The notes beneath the pieces were generated by a model. The model worked only from the letters and a program-made list of their open reading frames with translations. It did no database searches and was not told where the DNA came from. A DNA stretch of 64,000 nucleotides from Desulfosediminicola ganghwensis (GTDB taxonomy: Bacteria; Desulfobacterota; Desulfobulbia; Desulfobulbales; Desulfocapsaceae), in the NCBI RefSeq assembly GCF_005116675.2, contig NZ_CP050699.1:2069001-2133000 (forward strand). Direction: 5' to 3'. The position numbers were made by a program, and so were the translations under genes. Below are positions 8,474 to 17,118 of the stretch, piece by piece; within the stretch, counting starts at the first letter, position 1, and each line of letters begins with the position of its first letter.

Positions 8474-9412
8474 TTAGTTACAGTTAAATCGCAGCGCCAG
8501 TTGGTCGCGCATAAAGTCCATTGATCGTGTAAGTGCACCAAATGGTCGAGTATCACAGGTTCTTTCCGCGATTGCTTTCAGTAGTGACATAGCCGGTCTT
8601 TCCCGGTCGAAACAACAGCTGATCAAGGTACCGAAGTTTGCAGCAACATGGCGACGATTGCTGCAGGGAAGTGGATCTGAACCGGAGATAACCGGAATAT
8701 TATGTGTTCTGGCCAGATCGAACTGTTTTACCCAACGCCAGAATTGGGGACGTCCACCGTTATCTCCCAGGGCAAAGGGGGCATGAACGGGGTTGTCATT
8801 TTCCCTGATCAGTTGGGAGACGAGTTTCCCCCGTCGAAACAGCCACTTTCCCACTCCCCAGGGCAGTATGGGGAAGCCGCCGGCGTCCTCTATCGCCTTC
8901 AGCGTTGCGGCAAGCGGCAGGCGATCAGCTATGGATTGTTCGGTGGCAATGGAGAGCACCTCCAGGCGCTCGCGGGTTACGATCTGCTGACCACTTATTA
9001 GAAAAATTTCGGCACCATCAGTGTGTGTGGCAATGAGAGAGAGTGGTTCGGCCGTAGAGTGTAACTGCCAGTCCGGCGCCAGGGGAGTTGTACTTTCACT
9101 TTCCAGCTGCCGTTTCAGTCTGGCAAAAGTGTCGCGCTCCCTGGGCTCTGTAAAAACCAGTACGACTGCTGATGCCGGGTTGTGGCTATGATGCGCTGTA
9201 TCCTGCTCTTGATGACAGACTCTGGCGCTATCCAGTATGGGGACCAGATCGCTCCAATGGTAGAGGTGGACATGACTGTCCAGAAGTACTGTTGAAGTAT
9301 TGCCCTCAGGTGGTTGTGTCATGTACGAGTGAACGTGGAAGTTGAAAACGTAGCAAATTGTTCTGCTACGCGGCCAAAACAGAGATTTTATCTGTCGCCA
9401 TTGTTTCAACAA
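8474..9412 (-). CDS. PHP/metallohydrolase-like protein, unknown substrate
   Basis: First gene of the glycan cluster, ending 15 nt before the GlpD-like gene. The longest frame is 312 aa. The first 30 residues are poorly protein-like, so an internal ATG at 9322 (MTQPPEGN) is a better guess for the start. LLDSHVHLYHW carries an HxH metal-binding pair as in PHP or amidohydrolase folds. Later ILPWGVGKWLFRRGKL, GDNGGRP and VISGSDPLP supply possible further ligands, including an Asp. No signal peptide is clear. The substrate is not recognisable. Its place suggests a phosphoester or glycan-precursor role. Confidence 0.6.
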   Translation of the reverse strand: MLKQWRQIKSLFWPRSRTICYVFNFHVHSYMTQPPEGNTSTVLLDSHVHLYHWSDLVPILDSARVCHQEQDTAHHSHNPASAVVLVFTEPRERDTFARLKRQLESESTTPLAPDWQLHSTAEPLSLIATHTDGAEIFLISGQQIVTRERLEVLSIATEQSIADRLPLAATLKAIEDAGGFPILPWGVGKWLFRRGKLVSQLIRENDNPVHAPFALGDNGGRPQFWRWVKQFDLARTHNIPVISGSDPLPCSNRRHVAANFGTLISCCFDRERPAMSLLKAIAERTCDTRPFGALTRSMDFMRDQLALRFNCN

Positions 9413-9738
9413 AACAGCTTGTAAGCCGAATAACGAACAAACTCAAAGAGCTGCAGCTCCTGATTGGGTCAGGTTGAATGATATTTACGTGACCTGCCGG
9501 AACATACAACCTATGTTCCGTAATTAAGGGGAAAAAAGTACTATACAGATAGGGAAATTCTTATTCAAAAGGGGTCGGTCTGTCAAGAAAATTCCAAGGT
9601 TTTGCAATATGCAGCACAGTTGGATCATGGGGGGGATTGTTGGTGGAAGGCGATAGTATTGCTCAGTGTGCAGGTTGCTTTCCGGGGTGAGCAAAGCAAC
9701 TTCTGCACCTGTCCGTTTCTGCCTTTCTCTCTAGGGCA
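9413..9738. other. Intergenic, 326 bp, no gene seen
   Basis: Lies between the end of the deacylase gene and the start of the PHP-like gene, both minus strand. It is AT-rich near 9480-9600. No hairpin with a U tract and no credible reading frame was found. It must contain the glycan-cluster promoter, which I could not place. Confidence 0.5.
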
Positions 9739-11355
9739 TCAGCTGTTCAGTCTCAGAACTTTGCCACACTGCATATCCTGGTTATGGCCGCAAAGGACAG
9801 TCTTGTATGGCTCTGCTGTGTAGGCGATGGTTCCGTTTATCATGACAAGCTCGATCCCGGCAGGGTGCTGACACGGGTTGGTATACGTGGCCAGGTCTGA
9901 AATAGCAGCGGGATCAAAAACGACGAGATCTGCGAACCAGCCCTCTGCAACCTTGCCTCTCTTGGCTATATTAAACGATTCCGCTGCCTGCAGTGTCATC
10001 TTCCTGATGGCTTTTTCAAGTGGCATGAGCTGTTCATCCCGGGCATATTTGCCGAGAAAACGAGGGAACGCACCATATGTTCTCGGATGAGGTGTACCGT
10101 GCATCAGCCCATCTGTGCAGAGATTCATCTCCGGTCGCAGCATGAAGCGTCGTACATGTTTCTCAAGCCCGTAAAAGTCCACCATGCTGACCCCATTTTC
10201 CTCTTCCAGAATCAGATCCAATGCAGCCTCCACCGGGTCAGTGCCTCTTTCTTCACCAATTTCCAGCAGTGACTTGCCGATAAACTGCGTGTTCTGTGCA
10301 GTCTGCACGTTGGTGATCGAGATGCCGTCAACACCGGCAAAGGCAACAAAGTTGTCCCAGGAGCTTGGAGTGGTGCGGATATCATCCAGCATGCGTTTCC
10401 GGCATTCTCTGTCTGCAAGGCGGTTGAGGAGTTGGGCGGTACCGCCTGCATGGGCCCACGGAGGCAGGATGGCGCTGAGCATTGTGGAGCCGGCGGTGTA
10501 CGGGTATTGATCAAATGTTACCCTGAGTCCCTCTTCGCTTGCCCTGTCGAGCAGGTCGATAACTCCGGGCAGCTTGGCGTCGTTGTATGTGCCGCAAATC
10601 TTGAAATGGGAGAAGTGGATATGTACTCCGGTTACGCGTGCTATTTCGAGCACCTCACTCATTGACTCAATAATGGCATCGGCTTCACTGCGCTGGTGAA
10701 TGACCAGGGGGACCGAATTGTCGGCCGCGACCTGGCAGATTGCAACGAGCTCTCTGAAATCGGCGTACGTGCAGGGGGGGTAGATAAGACCGGTGCTTAT
10801 GCCGTGCGCACCGTTGTTCAGTTCCCGCTGAGTTACCCGGCGCATGGCATCGAGTTCTTCATCGGTGGCCGGGCGCTGATCGAGCCCCAGGACCTCCATG
10901 CGGAGGTTGCCGTGGGGAACCAGGTAACAGAGGTTCTGGGCTGAGCCACTCTTTTCGAGCAGGTCGAGATAACCCTTGGTATCTCGATAATCCCAGGAAA
11001 TTGAATCCGAGGTTCCTGCGAGGCCAGCCAGGTTTTTTCGCCACTGGGCAATATGCTCAGCCGGCAGAGGTGCCATGGCAATACCATCCTGGCCTAAAAT
11101 CTCGGTGGTGATTCCCTGCCGTATCTTGGCGTCCAGTATCGGAGTCTCGAGAATAACCAGGTCTGAGTGACTGTGTGTATCTATAAAACCAGGGCAGAGG
11201 GCCTTGCCCTCCAGGTCAATAATCAGATCTGCAGCGGGCTTGTCAGGGCCGCTGCAGATTGCCTCAATAGAGTCACCAGCAATAACTACGGAAACGATTC
11301 CGGGTTTGTCGCCTGTGCCATCATAAAGTACTGCGTTGTCGAATCGTATCCGCAT
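9739..11355 (-). CDS. N-acyl-D-amino-acid deacylase (D-aminoacylase family)
   Basis: Amidohydrolase-superfamily enzyme that removes the acyl group from N-acyl-D-amino acids. At 538 aa it is a full-length member. The metal site HSHSD lies in CPGFIDTHSHSD near residue 60. Further ligands are expected in LVIHQRSEAD and IHFSHFKICG. The family-typical HGTPHPRTYGAFPRFLGKYAR carries the late catalytic region, and the C-terminal AEGWFADLVVFDP closes the composite beta-sandwich. It is the last gene of the long minus-strand catabolic unit headed by the GntR gene at 18992. This implies that the TRAP-imported substrate is an N-acylated or D-amino-acid compound. Confidence 0.9.
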   Translation of the reverse strand: MRIRFDNAVLYDGTGDKPGIVSVVIAGDSIEAICSGPDKPAADLIIDLEGKALCPGFIDTHSHSDLVILETPILDAKIRQGITTEILGQDGIAMAPLPAEHIAQWRKNLAGLAGTSDSISWDYRDTKGYLDLLEKSGSAQNLCYLVPHGNLRMEVLGLDQRPATDEELDAMRRVTQRELNNGAHGISTGLIYPPCTYADFRELVAICQVAADNSVPLVIHQRSEADAIIESMSEVLEIARVTGVHIHFSHFKICGTYNDAKLPGVIDLLDRASEEGLRVTFDQYPYTAGSTMLSAILPPWAHAGGTAQLLNRLADRECRKRMLDDIRTTPSSWDNFVAFAGVDGISITNVQTAQNTQFIGKSLLEIGEERGTDPVEAALDLILEEENGVSMVDFYGLEKHVRRFMLRPEMNLCTDGLMHGTPHPRTYGAFPRFLGKYARDEQLMPLEKAIRKMTLQAAESFNIAKRGKVAEGWFADLVVFDPAAISDLATYTNPCQHPAGIELVMINGTIAYTAEPYKTVLCGHNQDMQCGKVLRLNS

Positions 11356-11386
11356 CAGTGATCCTTAAAAAACTGAAGAAAATATA

Positions 11387-12583
11387 TCAGAGTTTGAGTA
11401 ATGCCCTGAGGATGGCCTGATATCCCAGCACTCCTTTGTGGAGCTGCTCAATCTCAATATACTCGTCTATGGTGTGGGCAAGGTTTTCCTGCGAGGGACC
11501 GAAACCAAGGGTGGCAATATCGGCTTCCCCGGCATAATGACTGCCGTTGGTGCAAAACGCATAGTGCGATACAGCAGGTTTCAGTCCGGCTTCCTGCAGC
11601 TCTGAAAGTACCGCTGTAACGAATGCCTCTTTTTCATCATAGAGCCAGGCTGGAAAAAACCGGGTCCCCTCAATGGCAGCACCCGTATAACACGGTTGCT
11701 CATCGCTGGCAAAATAGACTTGAGCCTCAAAGTCCGGGTCTTCCTGTTTGAGCAGGTCAATGGTTTCGAGAAATGGGGCGAGCACTCTCTCCCGGTCTTC
11801 GCCCACCAGCAATCGCCTGTCGTAGGTCACCCGGCAGTTGCTTGGGACCACGGACGCACCGGGGTACGGCGTTGACTTGATATCAGTCAGTACGCAGATG
11901 CCTTCTCCTAAAATCGGATGGGATTCCGGTTTCACCTCTTCCATGCGGGTGATGAGTCTGGTCATGGAATGTACAGCATTGACACCTTTTTCCGGGTTGG
12001 CAGAGTGGGCTGGAACACCTAAGGTTTCGACCACAATCTCGGCCCGGCCACGCTGGCCGATCTTCAGGTTCAGCTCAGACGCTTCGCCGATTATCACGTA
12101 ATCGGGCTTGAAACGTTGGGAGATTTCCCGTGCGGCAACACCCTCGAAACATTCTTCATGCACCACCCCGGCAACACAGATCGTACCACCAAAATCACGG
12201 TTGGTTGCATCAAGAAAGGAGCTCGCTGCCACAGTCATGGCCGCCACTGCCCCCTTCATGTCTGAAGCGCCGCGGCCATAAACGCGGCCCTCTTTGATTT
12301 CAGCAGCAAAGGGCGGCACGCTCCAGGCAGATTCATCCGGTACGGGCACGGTGTCGATATGGCCATCGAGCAGAACGCAGGGGCCAGGACGGTTTCCTTT
12401 AATCACCCCGATAATATTACCATATTTGTCCTGGTGAACTTCATCGAAGCCCAGCGTCTCCATGGCTTTTTTCAAGGTGTCTGCAACCGCAGCTTCTTCA
12501 CCTGAAACACTGGGACAGCGGATCAGTTGACGGGTGAGTTCGGTTGCGGTATCAACATAACTTTCAACCATCTTCGTCTCCAT
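11387..12583 (-). CDS. M20-family hydrolase, YgeY-like (DapE/ArgE superfamily)
   Basis: Di-zinc amidase/peptidase of 398 aa. Visible ligands are the GHID pair near residue 74 (LLDGHIDTVPVP), the ASDMKGAV Asp, the catalytic VVHEECFEG with adjacent Glu residues, and a late His in QENLAHTIDEYI. The dimerisation lid sits in the middle. Overall phrasing resembles the selenium-metabolism-linked YgeY hydrolases, whose exact substrate is unsettled. The ATG overlaps the stop of the upstream PLP gene by one base (TAATG), so the two are translationally coupled. Hydrolysis of an N-carbamoyl or N-acyl amino-acid intermediate is plausible. Confidence 0.85.
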   Translation of the reverse strand: METKMVESYVDTATELTRQLIRCPSVSGEEAAVADTLKKAMETLGFDEVHQDKYGNIIGVIKGNRPGPCVLLDGHIDTVPVPDESAWSVPPFAAEIKEGRVYGRGASDMKGAVAAMTVAASSFLDATNRDFGGTICVAGVVHEECFEGVAAREISQRFKPDYVIIGEASELNLKIGQRGRAEIVVETLGVPAHSANPEKGVNAVHSMTRLITRMEEVKPESHPILGEGICVLTDIKSTPYPGASVVPSNCRVTYDRRLLVGEDRERVLAPFLETIDLLKQEDPDFEAQVYFASDEQPCYTGAAIEGTRFFPAWLYDEKEAFVTAVLSELQEAGLKPAVSHYAFCTNGSHYAGEADIATLGFGPSQENLAHTIDEYIEIEQLHKGVLGYQAILRALLKL

Positions 12584-14052
12584 TACAACTGCGCCAGCAG
12601 GCCGGTGCGGGCGTTGAATTCGTTGATGTGCTTATCGATTTCAGGTGCCAGGGCCGGGATGGAACTCCAGTAGCTGCTCTCCTGCCACTGTGCCTGGATT
12701 TCCTCATAGGTTTTGCCCTGCTGCTCGACCCAGGTGTAATACTTCAGGTTGTGGATGCGTTTACGGCCGTAGTAGCTGAGTTCTTCCATGGTGTCGATGC
12801 CGGTGGTGTGCAGGCGGCCCATGGCGTATGCTGCGTTCAGTGCAGAGAATTCACCTTTCTCCTCTGTCAGTTCGGTGAGGCGGCTGCCGTACATTTCCAT
12901 GGAGTCCGTGGCCATGGTGAGCACCACATCTTCCTCGCCCAGTTCGTAATACTTGGCGAATTTTATTGCGGCCAGGGTGTTGGCGACAGAAGAGATGCCG
13001 AGCTGATCAAGGCCGTCAACCACAGCACTGTCTATACCCTGCTGCACCAGAAATTCCTTGCCTGCTTCTTCGTTGAACAGGCGGATAAGGTTCATGGGGA
13101 TCTCGTCGTCGATGGCGATGACCATATCGGTATTTTTGGCGTTATGAACCCATGGGATATGTTTGTCGCCGATGCCCTCGATTCTATGATCGCCAAAACC
13201 GTTATTCAGCAGTGTCGGGCATTGCAGAGCCTCGCTTGCCGCAATTTTGGAAGTTGGGTAGAGACTTTTGAGATAGTCACCGCTGGCAAGTGTGCCACCG
13301 GAGCCGGTGGAAAGCACCACACCCTTGAAATTCGTTTCAGGGGTCGGGCAGAGTCCGGCTATCAGCTCGGCCATGGCGTGGCCGGTGACATGGTAGTGCC
13401 AGAGATAGTTGCCCATGTCGTCAAACTGGTTGAAGATCATCAGCTTGTCGCCGGATTGACGCAGCTCCCAGCACTTGTCGAAGATCTCCTTGACGTTACT
13501 TTCAGAGCCTGGGGTCTTGATGGTTTCGCCGGCAACTTTAGCCAGCCAGTCGAAGCGTTCCTTGCTCATGCCTTGAGGCAGGATGGCGATGGATTCACAG
13601 CCGAGCAGGTTGGAATCGTAGGCACCGCCGCGGCAGTAATTGCCGGTGGACGGCCAGACAGCTTTCTGCTCGGTGGGGTCGAACTGGCCGGTCACCAGAC
13701 GGGGAACCAGGCAGCCGAAGGCGGCTCCGACCTTGTGGGCGCCGGTGGGGAACCATTTGCCGAGCATCAGCACGATCCGGGCTTTTACGCCTGTGAGTGA
13801 GGAAGGCAGTTCGATATAATTCACTCCTCCATAGCCGCCGCCCTGGGCTACCGGTTCGTTCTTCCAGCTGATACGAAACAGGTTGGTCGGGTCCAGGTCC
13901 CAGAGGCCGAGATTGCCGAGCTTGTTGCGAATCGGTTCCGGAATCAGGGACGGATTGCGCATCTGCTCAAAAGTAGGGATGATGATGTTTTTTTCACGGG
14001 CCCTTTGTACGGCCCGCTCCAGTCCTTTCTGGTTTATGGTCAGATCGAGCAT
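12583..14052 (-). CDS. PLP-dependent lyase/synthase, fold type II (cysteine-synthase superfamily)
   Basis: A 489-aa pyridoxal-phosphate enzyme. The Schiff-base Lys is in WFPTGAHKVGAAFG near residue 105, and the phosphate-binding glycine loop is STGSGGTLASGDYL near residue 245. WPSTGNYCRGGAYDS supplies the substrate-carboxylate loop. It is longer than cysteine synthase (about 310 aa), with extra N- and C-terminal segments rich in aromatic residues. The exact reaction is not clear. Beta-elimination or beta-replacement on an amino acid is the family norm. It stands between a threonine-synthase-like enzyme and the YgeY-like hydrolase, with 1-bp overlap to the latter. Confidence 0.8.
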   Translation of the reverse strand: MLDLTINQKGLERAVQRAREKNIIIPTFEQMRNPSLIPEPIRNKLGNLGLWDLDPTNLFRISWKNEPVAQGGGYGGVNYIELPSSLTGVKARIVLMLGKWFPTGAHKVGAAFGCLVPRLVTGQFDPTEQKAVWPSTGNYCRGGAYDSNLLGCESIAILPQGMSKERFDWLAKVAGETIKTPGSESNVKEIFDKCWELRQSGDKLMIFNQFDDMGNYLWHYHVTGHAMAELIAGLCPTPETNFKGVVLSTGSGGTLASGDYLKSLYPTSKIAASEALQCPTLLNNGFGDHRIEGIGDKHIPWVHNAKNTDMVIAIDDEIPMNLIRLFNEEAGKEFLVQQGIDSAVVDGLDQLGISSVANTLAAIKFAKYYELGEEDVVLTMATDSMEMYGSRLTELTEEKGEFSALNAAYAMGRLHTTGIDTMEELSYYGRKRIHNLKYYTWVEQQGKTYEEIQAQWQESSYWSSIPALAPEIDKHINEFNARTGLLAQL

Positions 14053-14074
14053 GTGCTTCTCTCTCAGTAAAAAA

Positions 14075-15355
14075 TTAACAGTTGTTTTTCAGATCGGCTG
14101 GCAGGTTCTTGCCAACCTCGTCAATATCAGGGGCTATGGTGCAGGCTTTGCTGCCAGCAACCGAGCACGCTTTGATGGTGGCACCCGGGTCTTTCAAACC
14201 GTTACCGGTTACCAGGAGCACCGAATTTTCTTTGTTGGTGATAAGGCCGGCTTTCACTGCCTCTTTCAGCCCGGCAAGGGAAGCCGCCGCCGCGGGTTCG
14301 GCAAAAATCCCGGTGGATGAGGCCAGGGCAGGTATTGCGGCGAGGATATTCTCATCAGCCACCCGTAGCCAGGCTCCACCTGTTTCAGAAACTGCTCTTG
14401 CGGCTTTTATCCTGTCTCTCGGTAAACCAGCAGAGATGGAATCGGCAACAGTGTTGGCAGAGATGGCGGGGAAGGTGAGTACATCCGCATTCTTTTCGCT
14501 GGCCTGCCACATAAAGTCGCTGCCGGCAGACTGTACCCCCATAAGGCGCGGTATTTTCTCTATCCAGCCCAATTCCAGCAGATCTTTGAACCCTTTGTGC
14601 AGACCGCTGATTATGCAGCCGTCACCAACGCTTACAAATACCGAGTCGGGAACCCGCCAGTCGAGCTGTTCACAAATTTCAAAGGCGGCGGTCTTCTTTC
14701 CTTCAGCCATATACGGGTTGTAACCGGTATTCCGGTTATACCAGCCGAACTTGCTGCTGGCCTGAAGGCAAAGCTCGAATGCGTCATCATAGGTTCCTTG
14801 AACCAGGAAAATAGTGGCGCCATAAGCCATTAACTGGGCGATTTTTCCTTCAGGTGCCGACGCCGGGACAAAGATAACGCACTCCATCTGCACCGAGGCA
14901 CAGATGCCGGCCAGTGCGGCCGCGGCGTTACCGGTGCTGGCGGTGGTGATCACTCTGGCTCCTGCTTCTTTGGCTTTCATAACCGCAAGCGCTGAGGCGC
15001 GGTCTTTGAGCGAGCCTGTTGGCTGGCGGGAGTCATCTTTAATAGTGAGCGAGCCAATGCCGACTGATTCAGCCAGCAATGGAGCCGGTACCAGCGGTGT
15101 CCAGCCTACGGTGAGCGGTGGCACAGGAGTGTCGGGCAGAACCGGCAGCAGGGGGCGGTATCTCCACTGGGAGAAATCGCCAGACTTGGCCAGATGTTCC
15201 CTGGTAAACGTTGTGCCGATCTGCTGATAGTCATACTCGACTTCGAGGATGCCCTCATTATCGTGATCGGGGCAAACGAGTAAGCCGGAGTCAGGTGCGT
15301 GGAGAGTGTTGCAGATAGTGCAGCGCAGGCCTGTTATATGTTGTGGAATTTGCAT
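14075..15355 (-). CDS. Threonine synthase-like PLP enzyme
   Basis: Fold-type II PLP enzyme of 426 aa. The N-terminus has a zinc-ribbon-like start (LRCTICNTLHAPDSGLLVCP) seen in some threonine synthases. The Schiff-base Lys is in QPTGSLKDRAS near residue 117, the substrate loop is TTASTGNAAAALAG, and the phosphate-binding GDGCIISG follows. Classical enzymes convert O-phosphohomoserine to threonine. In this catabolic operon, with no hom or thrB nearby, elimination of a phospho- or acyl-activated amino acid is an alternative. It ends 22 nt before the next PLP gene. Confidence 0.82.
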   Translation of the reverse strand: MQIPQHITGLRCTICNTLHAPDSGLLVCPDHDNEGILEVEYDYQQIGTTFTREHLAKSGDFSQWRYRPLLPVLPDTPVPPLTVGWTPLVPAPLLAESVGIGSLTIKDDSRQPTGSLKDRASALAVMKAKEAGARVITTASTGNAAAALAGICASVQMECVIFVPASAPEGKIAQLMAYGATIFLVQGTYDDAFELCLQASSKFGWYNRNTGYNPYMAEGKKTAAFEICEQLDWRVPDSVFVSVGDGCIISGLHKGFKDLLELGWIEKIPRLMGVQSAGSDFMWQASEKNADVLTFPAISANTVADSISAGLPRDRIKAARAVSETGGAWLRVADENILAAIPALASSTGIFAEPAAAASLAGLKEAVKAGLITNKENSVLLVTGNGLKDPGATIKACSVAGSKACTIAPDIDEVGKNLPADLKNNC

Positions 15356-15415
15356 AAGTTATAAATGTAAACTGTGGACTTGATAGAATTGTTTAAAATT
15401 TCACAGGTAAAATAT

Positions 15416-15997
15416 TTAATTATAATTTTGGTAACTTGGAAGTTTTTGTGAAGTATCGTATGCCAGTTCGTAATAGACGTTACAGTTGAATTGGAACTCA
15501 TGGAGGGTTGTCATGTGTAATTTACGTGTATGAGCTTCATAAGACCTCGGATTTTGTTTGTTTATGAAGGTTATCATTATCGGGAAACGCTTTGACATCG
15601 CATCTCGTGCAAAATCGAAGATATCTTCAAGTACGCCGGTTCCCCGAAATTTCTTATGAATGCAAATAGGGCCATACTGGCACGAGTTCCCTATAGAGAG
15701 TGTTTCAGTCTTAAAGGTGTGTTGTGGCAATTCGTTGATCATGAACTGGAACATAGGCCACTCTGACCAGTAGTGCCAAGATGCCGACATAGCGTAGGCA
15801 ATTACAGTTGACTCATCTTTAGCGACAAACAGGCCTTTCTCTTGAAGGATGAGGCGTTGCAATTGGTCGGCTGTAAAGGGAGTTGTAACAAAGCCATCAG
15901 TTTTGTCTTCTTCAGAGATGTTATCGAGTTGATATCTGCCCTGAAGTTCAAGTACAGCGTTAATATCGTTGAGTTCTGCCAGGCTATATTGGATCAT
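15416..15997 (-). CDS. GNAT-family acetyltransferase
   Basis: Single-domain GCN5-related N-acyltransferase of 193 aa. The acetyl-CoA pyrophosphate-binding loop is recognisable in YGPICIHKKFRGTGVLEDIF (motif A, residues about 108-127). It is followed by FARDAMSKRFPIMITFINKQNPRSYEAHTRK in which the second helix packs. The acceptor is unknown. It lies between the TRAP substrate-binding gene and the threonine-synthase-like gene, so it may modify or detoxify an amino-acid intermediate of the same pathway. It has AT-rich flanks, and the following gap of 60 nt is short enough for co-transcription. Confidence 0.75.
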   Translation of the reverse strand: MIQYSLAELNDINAVLELQGRYQLDNISEEDKTDGFVTTPFTADQLQRLILQEKGLFVAKDESTVIAYAMSASWHYWSEWPMFQFMINELPQHTFKTETLSIGNSCQYGPICIHKKFRGTGVLEDIFDFARDAMSKRFPIMITFINKQNPRSYEAHTRKLHMTTLHEFQFNCNVYYELAYDTSQKLPSYQNYN

Positions 15998-16059
15998 CTG
16001 TCTTGTATCCTTTCCTCACCAACCGACCCGGGGAACCGGGCCGATTGGAGTACAGGCTA

Positions 16060-17091
16060 TCAGGAAGCTGACTGGACAGCTGCCAGGAATGCCTCAAGCA
16101 TCTCTTTACCTTCAGCACCGAAAGTCTTTTCGATATGCTCCTGAACTACCGGCAGGGTCGCTGCGCGGAATTTCACTTTTTCTGCTTCCGGAAGCGAGTA
16201 TACCTCAAGTTTCTCGTTCAGAAATGGCAGACCGCGATCAGAGGCCTCAATGGAGTTAGCGATACCGCGGCTGGTCACGATGGCAGCTTTAGCGGCAGAC
16301 TCTACCACCTTCTGCTCAGCAGGGGTAAGGCTGTTGTAGAAATCCTTGTTCATCATCCATACATGGGGTGCGAACAGGTGATTGGAGAGGGTGAGGTACT
16401 TCTGAACCTCATAGAGTTTAGCGAACTCTACAATCGGTACCGGGTTCATCTGGCCATCAGCAACACCGGTCTGCAGCGCGGTGTATACCTCAGACCAGGC
16501 GATTGCTGCAGGCTGGCCGCCGAGTCCGGAGATCAGCTTCTTGTGGGTATCCAGACCCATGGTGCGGATTTTGAGCCCCTTCATGTCTTCGAGGGTCTTG
16601 ATAGGGTGCTTGGAGTTGGTGAACTGGAAGAATCCGCCTGAATCACTGAATCCCAGGGTTTTCATACCGGTTTTAGCCTCAATGTCCGCTCCCAGCTTTT
16701 TACCGAACTCTCCGTCAAGCACCTCATAGGTGGAAGCGATATTAGGAAAGGCAAATGGAATATCGAGAACTGAGATCATTGGGTATACACTGGCTACACC
16801 GCCTACAGAGTGTACACCAAGCTGGATGATACCGGATTTCACCTGCTGAACCACATCAGCATCTTTGCCGAGCTGACCGCTTGGGAAGATCTGTACCTGC
16901 ACCTCTCCATTGGTCCCGGCCTCGACCAGGTTCTTGAAAACGACTGCCGCAGCACCGGAAGGATTATCGAAGGCACCGTTCTTGTTCAGGTGGTGCATCT
17001 TGATAGTCTTGGTTGCCAGGGCTGACTGTGCTACCAGCATGAACAGAGCGCATGCCGCGAGCATGAAGGAAATTTTACGTACGGTTTGCAT
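16060..17091 (-). CDS. dctP: TRAP transporter substrate-binding protein DctP
   Basis: Periplasmic receptor of a tripartite ATP-independent transporter. The start at 17091 (MQTVRKISFM) is chosen because GAGGTG sits 5 nt upstream. An earlier ATG adds only four residues. A signal peptide with hydrophobic core LAACALFMLVAQ ends near ALA. The mature domain has the family signature ADGQMNPVPIVEF and the conserved Arg in LKIRTMGLDTH, which binds the ligand carboxylate. The ligand is unknown. The neighbouring deacylase and PLP enzymes point to an amino-acid derivative carrying a free carboxylate, not a C4-dicarboxylate. Confidence 0.92.
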   Translation of the reverse strand: MQTVRKISFMLAACALFMLVAQSALATKTIKMHHLNKNGAFDNPSGAAAVVFKNLVEAGTNGEVQVQIFPSGQLGKDADVVQQVKSGIIQLGVHSVGGVASVYPMISVLDIPFAFPNIASTYEVLDGEFGKKLGADIEAKTGMKTLGFSDSGGFFQFTNSKHPIKTLEDMKGLKIRTMGLDTHKKLISGLGGQPAAIAWSEVYTALQTGVADGQMNPVPIVEFAKLYEVQKYLTLSNHLFAPHVWMMNKDFYNSLTPAEQKVVESAAKAAIVTSRGIANSIEASDRGLPFLNEKLEVYSLPEAEKVKFRAATLPVVQEHIEKTFGAEGKEMLEAFLAAVQSAS

Positions 17092-17118
17092 CGAACACCT
17101 CATAAAGAGAATTGCCTG

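Noticed and set aside
12544-13800. 418-aa plus-strand frame
   Set aside because: Antisense shadow of the long PLP enzyme gene, whose motifs are unmistakable on the minus strand.
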